A stretch of 64,000 bases of DNA from Kordia sp. (GCF_022447245.1 NZ_JAKVBC010000025.1:16655-80654), one strand, 5' to 3'; counted from the first letter of the stretch, positions 45,320-54,833 are shown. Numbers and translations are program-made. Notes: generated by a model not told the origin, from the letters alone.

Positions 45320-46270
45320 TTATTGTTTTACAATTAACTTTTGTCCAACACGTAAGGTAGATGTTCTTCGAATGGAATTGTCTTTACACAATCGCGAAAT
45401 AGAAACATTATATTTATTAGAAATACGTGATAAAGTATCGCCACGACGAACAGTGTAAATCTTTGTTTCATCCTCTATACTAGCCATTGCTTCTTCTTCC
45501 GTAGTGCACAATTCAATTTTAGACTTTCGTTTGGAATTGTGTCTGTAGGCGCTAGTCCAACGACGCGTTACCCAAACTTCATTACTGCGAACTGAGTTAT
45601 CTTCATTCGAAAAATCAAAGACATATTCTGGATGAATTGGAATTCCTTGAAATAGTACTTCTAAATGTAAATGACTTCCACGTGCATTTCCTGAAGTCCC
45701 ACCAGCACCAATTACTTGTCCTTTTTGGACAGTGTCGTTTACTTTTACCAAATATTTTGATAAATGCGCATAGACAGTCTCAATGCCGTTAAAATGACGT
45801 ACCACAACTGTTTTTCCGTGTCCAGAATGGTAATTTACATAACGAACAACGCCATCAAACATAGACATGACACGATCGCCAGTAATCAAATCGATATCAA
45901 TTCCGTTGTGCGCTCTACGATTTCGCCATCCATAACGAGATGTAATTACTTTTTTACGTGGAATAGGAGAAGCATACGTACTATCGTCAAATTTAATTTG
46001 TAGCGGATATTCTTTGGCAAGCTTTTTATACGGATTGAATACTTTAGTATTCCAATTTTCTGCAATCCAATCTTTTTTAGAAGCTTCTGTATTTTGTATG
46101 TTTTGAAGAATGATAGAAGTCGCAGGAAAAGCTGTATTTATTTGAAAATTTTCAGGTTCAACTTCAATTTCTTTTTCAGATTCAGTTTTAATAGCTAATG
46201 TATCTTTTGTCTGACTGTACGAGATGGTAGCTGTAAGGCACGTACAAACGAACAAATAAAATGTTTTCAT
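45320..46270 (-). CDS. M23 peptidase with LysM domain
   Basis: A 316-residue periplasmic cell-wall endopeptidase. Signal peptide 1-19; M23/LytM domain about 105-210 with the zinc site His121 (HNGID, Asp125) and His202 (SHLHLE), plus catalytic His169 (YAHLS); C-terminal LysM domain about 270-316 (YTVRRGDTLSRISNKYNVS) that binds glycan strands. Such enzymes cut peptidoglycan cross-links. It stands just past a second M23 gene (the M56-M23 fusion ends 184 bp upstream on the same strand), so two LytM-type proteins are encoded side by side. Confidence 0.93.
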   Translation of the reverse strand: MKTFYLFVCTCLTATISYSQTKDTLAIKTESEKEIEVEPENFQINTAFPATSIILQNIQNTEASKKDWIAENWNTKVFNPYKKLAKEYPLQIKFDDSTYASPIPRKKVITSRYGWRNRRAHNGIDIDLITGDRVMSMFDGVVRYVNYHSGHGKTVVVRHFNGIETVYAHLSKYLVKVNDTVQKGQVIGAGGTSGNARGSHLHLEVLFQGIPIHPEYVFDFSNEDNSVRSNEVWVTRRWTSAYRHNSKRKSKIELCTTEEEAMASIEDETKIYTVRRGDTLSRISNKYNVSISRLCKDNSIRRTSTLRVGQKLIVKQ

Positions 46271-46454
46271 GAGTAATTTTTAATTTAGTTTCATTAAGTT
46301 AGATTTCCAGGAAACTGAAATAATAACGTGTTCCTGAGGGATAAATTGTGGGCTAACTCGATAATCGATATTTAATTGTTTTTATGCTTGTTTTTTGTTG
46401 TAAATTCTTTATTTCGACTTCATTTTTTTCAGCTAGAAGAGTTCCTTTTAACAG

Positions 46455-47795
46455 TTATTCTGTAATATATTTCATTGGATCAAGGCGTTTTCCATCCTGA
46501 TGCACTTCATAGTGCAAATGCGGACCTGTAGATAATCCCGTATTTCCAACATAGCCTATAGTATCACCTTTTTTTACGACTGCATGTTTCTCAACAGCAA
46601 AACCTTGCAAGTGTGCATACCAAGTTTCAAAACCATCGGCATGTGTGATAACGACTAAATTTCCCCAATTGCCTTCATTCTTTGCTTTGGCAATAACTCC
46701 TTGAGCCGTTGCAATTACAGGAGCACCAACTTTGGCAACAATATCAATTCCACCGTGTTTATGTACATGTTTTAACTTAGGATGCTTTCGTTTTACGCCA
46801 AACATTGCGGAAAAACGTTGCCTATTTTGTTTGTGAATTGGAGAGATAGAAGGTATTGCGGTTAAATCATTTTCTAAAGTTTGTGTTGAAGTCAACACAG
46901 GAATCTTTTCTAAAGTGGTCTCTGTAGTTCTAAATGCCATAAAAACAAAGGCTACAGTAGGAATTAAAAGCAAATACAAATACTTTAACTTGCTTTTTGA
47001 TTGTGATTTTGTGATCATCTCTATTCGTTTTTTGAGTGTTGGATGCGAAAAATAATTGTACACCGGATTGGTTTGAGTTGGTTCTAAACTTTGTAAGAGC
47101 AACTCCAGGTACGTCGATTTCTTTACTTTTTGCTGTAATACAAATGCATCAGCCTGAAATTCATGAATCGATTTTAATGATTTTCGATACAAATAGGCGA
47201 GTGGATGAAACCAGTAAAAGGCAATGAATAATTCTACCAAAATGACATCAACGGAATGCCATTGATGTATATGCGCTTTTTCATGGGTAATAATTAACGC
47301 ATCACAAGATTCTTTAGTAGATTTTGGAATAAAAATCCAATGAAAATATGAGAATATACTCGTAGTATCGCCCATATAAACTGTTGATCCGTTGACAATT
47401 GCTTTTTGAGCATTTCTTTTAAGTTGAACGATGCGGTACGTAGTGAAAGCAAACTTTACCAAATAGCACAAAACACCGATACCATAAACACATAAAAGCC
47501 AAAAACTCCAATGTATACTTTCGGTTTGTGTGATGATAGTTTCTTCTGTAAAGAGATAATCAAAGCTAGAAAATGCAGCAAAATCTTTAATTAGCGGAAT
47601 TTCAAAAGTAAAATACGTAATCTTTGGAAACAACTTATTGCTTAATGGCAATACAAGTGATAAAGGCACTAACGATACTAAAATAATTCGGTTGAATGTA
47701 TGAAACGTAAATCGGCTAAAAAGCCATTTGTACAATAAATAAAAACTTCCAAATACCAAGCTGACTTGAAAAAGATATATTAAAATGCTATTCAT
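46455..47795 (-). CDS. M56 (BlaR1-like) peptidase fused to an M23 peptidase domain
   Basis: The 446-residue protein starts as a BlaR1/MecR1-type membrane metallopeptidase (three helices before and HEKAH at 171-175, then HEFQADAFVL at 211-220; TM4 near 272-288). Instead of the usual penicillin-binding sensor, the periplasmic C-terminus (about 335-446) is a LytM/M23 domain with His347 and Asp351 (HGGID), His395 (YAHLQ) and HLHYE (His426, His428), all zinc-site residues intact. Its start overlaps the BlaI gene by 8 bp. A plausible reading is that the M23 half senses or cuts peptidoglycan and the M56 half cleaves BlaI. This is inference. Confidence 0.9.
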   Translation of the reverse strand: MNSILIYLFQVSLVFGSFYLLYKWLFSRFTFHTFNRIILVSLVPLSLVLPLSNKLFPKITYFTFEIPLIKDFAAFSSFDYLFTEETIITQTESIHWSFWLLCVYGIGVLCYLVKFAFTTYRIVQLKRNAQKAIVNGSTVYMGDTTSIFSYFHWIFIPKSTKESCDALIITHEKAHIHQWHSVDVILVELFIAFYWFHPLAYLYRKSLKSIHEFQADAFVLQQKVKKSTYLELLLQSLEPTQTNPVYNYFSHPTLKKRIEMITKSQSKSKLKYLYLLLIPTVAFVFMAFRTTETTLEKIPVLTSTQTLENDLTAIPSISPIHKQNRQRFSAMFGVKRKHPKLKHVHKHGGIDIVAKVGAPVIATAQGVIAKAKNEGNWGNLVVITHADGFETWYAHLQGFAVEKHAVVKKGDTIGYVGNTGLSTGPHLHYEVHQDGKRLDPMKYITE

Positions 47796-48171
47796 CGTTT
47801 GCTTTTAAGTTTTTAATCTTTTCTTCTAAAATGGCTTTCATTTGTTCCATTTCGGTCAAATTCAACGTATCGCTTTCGGCAAAAAAGGAGGCGAACGTGC
47901 TGGTAGAACCGTTGAAAAAGTTTCCAATCACTTGTTTAATATGTTGTGAAAAATAACGTTCCTTAGAAATCGCAGGTGAATATTGACGGATTTTCCCATA
48001 GGTTTCAAAATTCAAAAATTGCTTGCGTACCAACACACGAACTACAGTTGAAATTGTAGTATAAGCTGGTTTTGGTTCAGGAAACTGTTCTACAATATCT
48101 TTTAAGAAAGCTTTGTCTAATTTCCAGACATATTGCATGACTTGTTCTTCGGCTTTGGTTAACTCGTTCAT
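47788..48171 (-). CDS. BlaI/MecI-family repressor
   Basis: A 127-residue winged-helix repressor. N-terminus LTKAEEQVMQYVWKLDKAFLKDIVEQF and recognition helix region KPAYTTISTVVRVLVRK are typical, followed by the dimer region with the cleavage-prone segment (FNGSTSTFASFF). In classic systems BlaR1-type peptidases cut this protein to derepress. It is the first gene of the pair with the M56-M23 fusion. Two 14-bp dyads lie in front (48204-48237) and are its probable operators. Confidence 0.93.
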   Translation of the reverse strand: MNELTKAEEQVMQYVWKLDKAFLKDIVEQFPEPKPAYTTISTVVRVLVRKQFLNFETYGKIRQYSPAISKERYFSQHIKQVIGNFFNGSTSTFASFFAESDTLNLTEMEQMKAILEEKIKNLKANDE

Positions 48172-48175
48172 GCGA

Positions 48176-48237
48176 CAAAGATAGTATAATAATTGATTTT
48201 ATAACTACAAAAATAGTCATAAAACTATATTTATAGT
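48176..48237 (-). promoter_or_regulatory. BlaI promoter with two operator dyads
   Basis: On the minus strand TATCTTTG (48176-48183 in plus coordinates) is a full -7 box five bases before the start codon, so the transcript has almost no leader. Two dyads, ACTACAAAAATAGT (48204-48217) and ACTATATTTATAGT (48224-48237), are spaced 20 bp centre to centre. Half-sites ACTA/TAGT match the BlaI/MecI operator form ACTACA...TGTAGT. The first overlaps the -33 region, so binding would block transcription. Confidence 0.7.
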
Positions 48238-48307
48238 CATTGTTGAATTTTTTAAACTGAAAAATAAAATTGTAAAACATTCTTAGTGAAGAATTTGTGA
48301 ATTTTAT

Positions 48308-49483
48308 TTAATTCAATAGTTTAAGTTTGGTTTCGTCGATATATTCTTGTAAAAGTTTAGTTTTGGGATCTTTTTCTTTTGCTTTTTGGTATAGATTCAA
48401 CGCTTTTTGGTAATCTTTTTTGTAGAAATAATACAAGCCTAAATCTCGATATGCGTAACTATTTTTATCATCTAATTCCAAAGATTTCAGAATATCCTTT
48501 TTACCTTCATCTAATTGTCCCAGCTTTAATTTAGAAAAACCGCGATTGTTCCAAGCTATGGCAAATTCAGGTTCTATTTGAATAACTTTGCATAAATCAA
48601 CAATAGCTTCTTCATGCCTGTCAAGCATTCCGTATGCGTAACCACGATTGTTTAATGCTTTAGGTTCGCTAGGATTTTCTTCAATAATCTCTGAATATAC
48701 TGAAATACATTTCTCATGTTCGTCATAATACGATAAAATGATTCCGTAGTTCATAAGATCGCCAGAAGTTAGTGAGTCTTTGTATTTATCCATAAAAACA
48801 GTATTAAGTGTTTGAGCCTTTTCAAAATTTTCACACATCATATTTGCGTAAATGGCTAAACGATAAAATGTTTCTTGGTTGTTTTTATATTTCAATGCTT
48901 CTTCAAAAATATCGGCAGCTTCTTCATATTCTGAATTTTCTAAATAATAGTTTCCAGTTTGAAATTTTTGGTATGACTTTCTAAATTTCAATAATGTCAA
49001 CAATTGCATGCCATCATTAGAGGTAAATGTTCCATCATGAAGTTTGATGGCATCTCTATTTGGGAAAATATTATTTAAAAAATCAAGCGAACAAGAAAAT
49101 ATTAAAGCAAAAATGACCAGTTTTGTGACATCTTCAAATTCATTTAAGGACAGTATCAAAATTCCAATTCCTGCGACAATTAATGAGAGTAGTGGACCAA
49201 AAATAGTGACAATAAAACTTGTACTGACGGAAACTTCTTTTTCATGCATCACACACAATCCGCCTTTCCAATAAAACAAATTGAACTTAAAAAAACATTC
49301 CAAACGTCCAAATTGAAACTGTAATGATTTCTCAGGATTTCCCAACGACCCCATATACACCGTAACTTTCTCTTTTGTCAGTAACAATGCAGGAATCGCA
49401 TGTCCCAACTCGTGAATCACAGTTGTTAACAAACGAAATGTCAACAAAGACAACATAAAAATAAGCGCGACGTCTAAAGGCAT
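48308..49483 (-). CDS. M50 site-2-protease-like metallopeptidase with TPR repeats
   Basis: A 391-residue protein from the ATG at 49483 (the frame continues upstream to a TTG at 49540). N-terminal membrane part has the zinc motif H-E-L-G-H (His24-His28) of M50 intramembrane proteases, about five helices to residue 150. The rest is five to six tetratricopeptide repeats (e.g. NRGYAYGMLDRHEEAIVDLC, NNRGFSKLKLGQLDEGKKD). Substrate and signal unknown. Because M50 enzymes cut membrane regulators, possible targets are the LytTR or AraC membrane proteins nearby, but that is speculation. Confidence 0.85.
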   Translation of the reverse strand: MPLDVALIFMLSLLTFRLLTTVIHELGHAIPALLLTKEKVTVYMGSLGNPEKSLQFQFGRLECFFKFNLFYWKGGLCVMHEKEVSVSTSFIVTIFGPLLSLIVAGIGILILSLNEFEDVTKLVIFALIFSCSLDFLNNIFPNRDAIKLHDGTFTSNDGMQLLTLLKFRKSYQKFQTGNYYLENSEYEEAADIFEEALKYKNNQETFYRLAIYANMMCENFEKAQTLNTVFMDKYKDSLTSGDLMNYGIILSYYDEHEKCISVYSEIIEENPSEPKALNNRGYAYGMLDRHEEAIVDLCKVIQIEPEFAIAWNNRGFSKLKLGQLDEGKKDILKSLELDDKNSYAYRDLGLYYFYKKDYQKALNLYQKAKEKDPKTKLLQEYIDETKLKLLN

Positions 49484-49888
49484 ACAGTGAGTTTTGTTTT
49501 GTAAAGTTATGTGAAATTTTGAAATAATAAATTGTTTCAAGTAATTTCAAAATTCCTCCTACATTTAGTTTATCAACACCAAATATAAATACCATGAAAG
49601 CATTCATACTGATATAACATAGCATTTTTGATACAATTTAGTATCAGTCAAAACGTATACAGGAAACTAAAAAATATTGATCAAATTCTACAAAACATAA
49701 AAAACTTTTCTAGTCACGTCAATACATCTAGCAATAAAATAATTGCTGCTTCGTACACAAAAGATTCATAAACATTTTCGCAAAGAGGTTTCATTATTGC
49801 TGGAATAGCAGCTGTTCTAAAATATTGGACTTTGTCAGAACGAATGAAAACTAGTATTCATCAAATCTCAACAAGTGAAATTATAATT

Positions 49889-51074
49889 TTAGACAATATG
49901 GTTGACATTGTCTTTTGGAAAACTTGAAGATACTTTATGTGGATGTGGCATATCACAGCTAGTACTTGCTCTAGTATCAGGCAATACGGTTAAAACTAAC
50001 TTTTCACATTCTGTAGTAGTACTCTCGGTATACTTAATATTTCCTATTGGGTTTAAAAATCGATTAACATACGCTGATTCGCCGCATATGATGTTAATGA
50101 AACATTAGGAGCTGCTAATAAAGGTTTTGCCTGATAACTCTCTTGTTTTAAAGATTCAGAATATCCTTCAGGCGTTTCTGTAAAACTAGCATTGGTGATT
50201 TTGTCCATGACCAATACTCCAAAATAATTTACCAATAACTTTATCAATTCAACTTTAGAGCCATAAAACTTTCCGCCCATACGTCCATGAACTTCAGATT
50301 TTTTTCAATCAGCTGATTTTACAATTAGCATAGTTCAAGTAGCAGAAAGCACTTCGTTTATTCCGCCTTTTGTGGCGTGTAATTCAGCCCATTTTGTAAT
50401 AACATCTTTTATTTCATAAGTATTTTCCAATCTTAGTCCAAAATTGGTAGTTACAGGAAGAATAGAGGTTAGTTTGAATTCGAAGCGAAGTACGACCAAT
50501 TACCGCCGCCGCTACCTTTAAGTGCCCAAAACAGGTCAGGTTAATCATTTTCTGAAGCATGAATAATAACCCCATTTGCTAGTACAATTTCAATTTTAGT
50601 GACCGAATCGTAACTGAGTCCATGTTTTCGAATAGAAACTCACCAACCGCCACCTTGTGTGAGTCCTCCAACATTTACAGATTAACAGTCACAAACAGGA
50701 ATAGTTTCTCCTTTTGTTGTCAACTCAGTATATACATGTCCCAATTCTTTTTCGGCTAGAATCCATAGTGTTTCTGGATGCTCGTCAAACTTTGGAAGTT
50801 TGTTCATTTCTGACAAATCTATGATCATGACATTATCAGCGGAACACATGCCTTCATGTTGGTGTCCACCAGAACTTGCTCTAAACTTAACATCATTATC
50901 TCTACAATAGTTGACACAATACTGCACGTGTTCTGTATTTTTACAATAGGCTATAGATGCTGGCATTTTACCAAAAAATGTATTTGAAATAACATGTGCA
51001 TAATGATACAAATAATCTCCAAAGTTGACAATTTTTAAATCTTTTGGAGCCTTATCTTTAAAAGATGAATTCAT
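49889..51074 (-). pseudogene. Decayed FAD-binding oxidoreductase gene
   Basis: The first 130 codons (51074-50682) match the FAD_binding_4 domain (MPASIAYCKNTEHVQYCV, ASSGGHQHEGMCSADNVMIIDLSEMNKL). Stops follow at 50682 (TAA), 50640 (TGA) and 50541 (TAA), all with readable homologous sequence continuing (GGLTQGGGW, YDSVTKIEIVLANG, DLFWALKGSGGGN). A frameshift near 50490, two more TGA (50335 and 50305), then MGGKFYGSKVELIK and lastly PHPHKVSSSFPK complete a gene remnant of about 390 codons. Traces may reach 49740. The enzyme was a berberine-bridge-like flavoprotein. Confidence 0.85.
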
Positions 51075-51203
51075 AAATCAAGAAGATTTTATTAAAAGCT
51101 TATTGTTTCTAACAAGTGAGAAAATATTTTATGACATTTAAAAAAGGATTTTAAGAAAAGATAAATTTCGTTATAAACCGTATTTTTACAAAAAAGAAGC
51201 TAG

Positions 51204-52307
51204 ATGACTAAAATACCATTGTTACAACCATATAATTCTAAAAACCTACAACTTAGAAATCGTGTGATTATGGCGCCCATGACACGCAGTAGAGCCAATA
51301 CTGAAGGAAATGTACCAACAGATGAGTTACACGGAATGTATTATGAACAAAGAGCTTCTGCTGGATTGATCATTACAGAAGGCGCACAAGTCTCCAAAGA
51401 AGCAGTAGGTTATATTCATACACCGGGAATTTACTCAAAAGCACAAATTGAAGCTTGGAAAAAAGTAACAAAACGTGTGCATGACAAAGGTGGAAAAATC
51501 TTTATTCAGTTGTGGCACGTTGGACGAATTTCACATCCCGATTTTCACAATGGCGCATTGCCATTAGCTCCATCGGCAATCAATCCGAATCGAAAATCCT
51601 TTACACCAGATGGTTTTAAAGATACCGTTACACCGCGTGAAATGACACAAGAAGATATTGACAGAACCATTCAAGATTTTGTGAATGCAGGTAAGAACGC
51701 TATGGAAGCAGGATTTGATGGAGTAGAAATACATTCTTCTAATGGATATTTATTTCATCAGTTTTTTACAAATTGTTCCAATACACGTGCAGACAAGTAC
51801 GGAGGAAGTATTGAAAATAATGCACGATTTTTCTTTGAAACGCTGGACGCAATGAAAAAGGAAATGCCAGAACAAAAAATTGGCGTACGTTTCAATCCAT
51901 CATTACATTCGGCAATGGCAGGAATTACAATAGATGAGCAAACCATTCCAACTTTTGAATATATCATACAAAAGTTAAATGATTATGACTTGGCTTATGT
52001 ACACTTATCGGAACCATTTTCGGATGTTTCCAATGTTCCGCATGCAGTGACAGAAATCGCCAAACATTTTAGACCATTATACAATGGTACACTCATGATT
52101 AATACTGAATTTACGTTTGACAAAGGAAATGAAGTTTTAAATGCAAACGAAGCTGATTTGGTTGCCTATGGAAAGCCATACATTTCCAATCCAGATTTGG
52201 TAGAACGATTTGAACATGGAATTCCGTTGACTGCTTGGGATACAGAAACTTTTTATACCATTGGAGAAAAGGGTTATATAGATTACCCGAAGGTAGAAAT
52301 TAGCTAA
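51204..52307 (+). CDS. Old-yellow-enzyme-family alkene reductase
   Basis: An FMN-dependent ene-reductase of 367 residues. Catalytic His177 and Asn180 lie in EIHSSNGYLFHQF; MAPMTRSRA and FIQLWHVGRISHP bind the flavin. The family (NemA-like) reduces activated alkenes, quinones or nitro compounds with NADPH; the physiological substrate is unknown. It is divergent to the decayed FAD oxidoreductase, with 129 bp between starts. No signal peptide; cytoplasmic. Confidence 0.93.
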   Translation: MTKIPLLQPYNSKNLQLRNRVIMAPMTRSRANTEGNVPTDELHGMYYEQRASAGLIITEGAQVSKEAVGYIHTPGIYSKAQIEAWKKVTKRVHDKGGKIFIQLWHVGRISHPDFHNGALPLAPSAINPNRKSFTPDGFKDTVTPREMTQEDIDRTIQDFVNAGKNAMEAGFDGVEIHSSNGYLFHQFFTNCSNTRADKYGGSIENNARFFFETLDAMKKEMPEQKIGVRFNPSLHSAMAGITIDEQTIPTFEYIIQKLNDYDLAYVHLSEPFSDVSNVPHAVTEIAKHFRPLYNGTLMINTEFTFDKGNEVLNANEADLVAYGKPYISNPDLVERFEHGIPLTAWDTETFYTIGEKGYIDYPKVEIS

Positions 52308-52461
52308 ACTTTTTGTTTTACAGCTATTTAAACTTATAATTTAACATCAAACAAACACATACTTTATTACAAAATACCATTATCTAATTGCCTTTTTTTT
52401 ACTATTTAATCTTGTTTTTAGTCAAAATTAAAAGCAGGAAAAGATGGAATAGTTACACTTT

Positions 52462-52842
52462 ATGATTGGCGAATGGATTGGAACATCAAAAGTGTATGAA
52501 AACGGAATTGTTACCAAAGAAGGATCTGCATATCAAAAAATTAGCTATGATTTGGATAAAAGTATTTTGGTAATTGAGCTAAACACCGAATTTCTTCAAT
52601 TACATACTATAATTTATTATGATGAAAAAGATGGTAAATACTACTACTATCCATTTTCTAAAAGAGGTGTGTCTAAATATCCAGCAGAGTATAATAATGG
52701 GCAGTTGATTGTATGGAGTTCAGATAAAAAAAGATTCATTTTTAGTCGAACTTCTGATGGTGGATTTAGAGAATATGGAGAACGACTTGTTAATGGTACG
52801 TGGACAAAATATTTTGAAGATACCTTTAAGAATTCTCAGTAA
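52462..52842 (+). CDS. Hypothetical lipocalin-like protein, possibly N-truncated
   Basis: A 126-residue protein of beta-strand character (WIGTSKVYENGIVTKEGSAYQ, ILVIELNTEFLQLHTIIYYDE). The start of the mature domain (IGEWIGTSK) is where DUF1579 or lipocalin-like proteins begin after a signal peptide, but no signal peptide is present and the upstream frame closes with TAG at 52450-52452. Either it is a cytoplasmic version or its N-terminus has been lost. It is in an area with several broken genes. Confidence 0.6.
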   Translation: MIGEWIGTSKVYENGIVTKEGSAYQKISYDLDKSILVIELNTEFLQLHTIIYYDEKDGKYYYYPFSKRGVSKYPAEYNNGQLIVWSSDKKRFIFSRTSDGGFREYGERLVNGTWTKYFEDTFKNSQ

Positions 52843-52893
52843 AAATCAACTAGCACAATCAGCGCGCTTTAACAATACATATTCACCTTTATT

Positions 52894-53115
52894 CTAAAAA
52901 TCTCTATTAGATGAACCTACATAGCGCTTAAAGGTTTTTGACAAGTGACTTGCATCTGTAAAGCCTAAATCATCTGCAATCTCAGAAATGGTAAAATTAG
53001 AATTCAATAAACGAATTTCTACAAGTTTTAGTTTTGCTTTGATAATGTATTCGTGCAATGACATATGAATTTGCTTTCTAAAATATTCACTCACACATAT
53101 TGAAAAAAGATTCAA
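52894..53115 (-). pseudogene. AraC-family C-terminal remnant
   Basis: Only the AraC double helix-turn-helix end is left, about 70 residues (SEYFRKQIHMSLHEYIIKAKLKL, ISEIADDLGFTDASHLSKTFKRYVG). The first codon is a TTG and there is no N-terminal domain; the space upstream is the promoter of the next gene. A full AraC protein would have about 200 more residues, so this is a 5'-deleted gene. Confidence 0.8.
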
Positions 53116-53159
53116 TACGTACTACAAAAAAAAAGTATTTATTTTGGGAAATATCTAAA

Positions 53160-53188
53160 TTGAAAATAGTATAATATTTATATATTTG
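53160..53188 (+). promoter_or_regulatory. Promoter of the membrane AraC regulator
   Basis: TTG at 53160-53162 and TATATTTG at 53181-53188, 18 bp apart, match the Bacteroidota -33/-7 promoter, 24 bp before the start codon at 53213. Confidence 0.6.
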
Positions 53189-53212
53189 AATCTCATCAAT
53201 TCCTAAAAACAC

Positions 53213-54256
53213 ATGAACAATTCATTGCTATTCTTTATATGCTCTATAGGCGTATTTAATGGATTTATAGCAAGCATTTACTTTCTATTTTTTAATAAAC
53301 AGAAACGTGTGCAAAACTTCTTTTTTGGATTGTTATTGTTGTTTTTATGTGTTCGAATCGGAAAGTCTGTTTACACCATATTTACATCACGAGAACAACG
53401 AAATCTATGGATATTACAAATAGGTTTGTCTGCTTGTTTTCTCATTGGAGCTGCAGTTTTTTTCTATGTAAAATCTTCTGTAGAGAATAAAAAAAGCATT
53501 CCGAGAGCATGGAAAATTCATGGCGGATTACTTGTATTAATCATCCTGGTCATAGGAATCGTAAAACCTTATCCTTATGAGCAAGAACTCTGGAGAAATT
53601 TTATAGTACAATTTATTTATGCCATTTGGGGAATTTATTTGGCGTTGTCTATTTACCTTTTAAAAGATATTATTAAAAAGTATTTTCAGAAAAACATTCG
53701 TTGTACAACTTCAGAAATTTGGTTACTCATTTTAGTACTCGCAAATGTGCTCATTTTTACGGCGTATATGATTGGTTATTTCTATTTGTATTATATAGGA
53801 ACAATTACCTTTTCGGTGGTTTTCTATGCCTTATTAATTTTTCTAATATCTAAAAAGAATCGTGATACAATTTTTCAAGATATTCCAGAAAAGTATCAAG
53901 CGAAAAAGATAGAAAAAACAGAAGAACAAGAGTTAATATTGGCATTAAAAGAAGCGATGACAACACATCAGTTTCATAAAAACACCAATGTAAAACTGAA
54001 CGATATTGCCAAGGTTTTACAGATTTCTTCGCACAAATTATCACAATTGTTGAATGATAACCTTGGAAAAAACTTCGCTTTGTTTATAAATGAGTATCGA
54101 GTAGCAGAAGCGAAACAATTATTACAAGAAAACAATCAATTTACCCTAGAGTCTATAGGCTTTGAAGCGGGTTTTAGTTCAAAATCAACATTTTACTCAA
54201 CCTTTAAAAAGCTAGTCGGAAAAACGCCTGCAGCCTTTAAAAAAGAACTTCAATAG
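53213..54256 (+). CDS. Membrane-bound AraC-family regulator
   Basis: A 347-residue regulator with seven N-terminal membrane helices (about 5-225) and a cytoplasmic AraC domain (about 240-347: LNDIAKVLQISSHKLSQLLN, TLESIGFEAGFSSKSTFYSTFKKLVGKTPAAFK). Such 7TM-AraC proteins are common one-component regulators of Flavobacteria, sensing unknown ligands. It is followed by an NTF2-like gene and a DUF5916 gene in the same direction, which may be its targets; a TGTCCA/TGGACA dyad lies between. Confidence 0.92.
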   Translation: MNNSLLFFICSIGVFNGFIASIYFLFFNKQKRVQNFFFGLLLLFLCVRIGKSVYTIFTSREQRNLWILQIGLSACFLIGAAVFFYVKSSVENKKSIPRAWKIHGGLLVLIILVIGIVKPYPYEQELWRNFIVQFIYAIWGIYLALSIYLLKDIIKKYFQKNIRCTTSEIWLLILVLANVLIFTAYMIGYFYLYYIGTITFSVVFYALLIFLISKKNRDTIFQDIPEKYQAKKIEKTEEQELILALKEAMTTHQFHKNTNVKLNDIAKVLQISSHKLSQLLNDNLGKNFALFINEYRVAEAKQLLQENNQFTLESIGFEAGFSSKSTFYSTFKKLVGKTPAAFKKELQ

Positions 54257-54264
54257 TTTGAATT

Positions 54265-54288
54265 TGTCCAATTTTATAATTCTGGACA
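54265..54288. promoter_or_regulatory. Dyad TGTCCA-N12-TGGACA downstream of the AraC gene
   Basis: TGTCCA (54265-54270) and TGGACA (54283-54288) are complementary and lie 9 bp after the AraC stop and 72 bp before the next start. The spacing (18 bp centre to centre) suits a dimeric regulator; the AraC protein next to it is the natural candidate. Confidence 0.45.
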
Positions 54289-54359
54289 CTTGAATTATAA
54301 ACAATCACTTCATTTGAAAGCTGTTTTTAGAAGTTTGATCAAATCAAAAAATCAAACAA

Positions 54360-54797
54360 ATGAAACAGTACATTTTTACCATTATTTTACTTTGCACAAT
54401 TCAACTTTCAACAGCGCAATCAGAACATGCCGCTGTAGAAAAAACACTTCAAAATTATATTGAAGGAAGTTCGTATAACAAATTAGAAATGCTTGAAAAA
54501 GCATTTACAGAAAATGCCACTTTATATCTTACAGGAAGAGATAGTCTCTTTAAACGTTACACACCAAAAGAATATACTGGCTTTTTTAAAAACAGAGAAA
54601 AAGGAAAATTCAATGGACGCGATGGAAAAGTATTGGCAATAGAAATTATTAATGATATTGCCATGGCAAAAGTAGAAATTGCAGGCCCTAAACGTGCGTG
54701 GGTTTATATCGATTTGTTTCTGTTGAAAAAGATAGAAAACGAATGGAAAATCATCAGTAAAACTGCTACACGAACCGAAGATAATTCCAAGAAATAG
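54360..54797 (+). CDS. NTF2-like (lumazine-binding-like) secreted protein
   Basis: The 145-residue protein has a signal peptide (about 1-19, ending TAQS) followed by an NTF2-like domain resembling Lumazine_bd_2 (EKTLQNYIEGSSYNKLEMLEKAF, NATLYLTGRDS, WVYIDLFLLKKIENEWKIISK). Such domains bind small ligands or act as putative isomerase-like proteins; the function here is unknown. It lies between the AraC regulator and the DUF5916 protein and probably forms an operon with the latter (36 bp gap). Confidence 0.88.
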   Translation: MKQYIFTIILLCTIQLSTAQSEHAAVEKTLQNYIEGSSYNKLEMLEKAFTENATLYLTGRDSLFKRYTPKEYTGFFKNREKGKFNGRDGKVLAIEIINDIAMAKVEIAGPKRAWVYIDLFLLKKIENEWKIISKTATRTEDNSKK

Positions 54798-54833
54798 TTC
54801 CTCTAACCAATTAAAAAATATCAAAATAAACAG

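Noticed and set aside
49902..50108. Plus-strand frame inside the decayed FAD gene
   Set aside because: The minus strand carries recognisable oxidoreductase sequence here; the plus frame is by chance.
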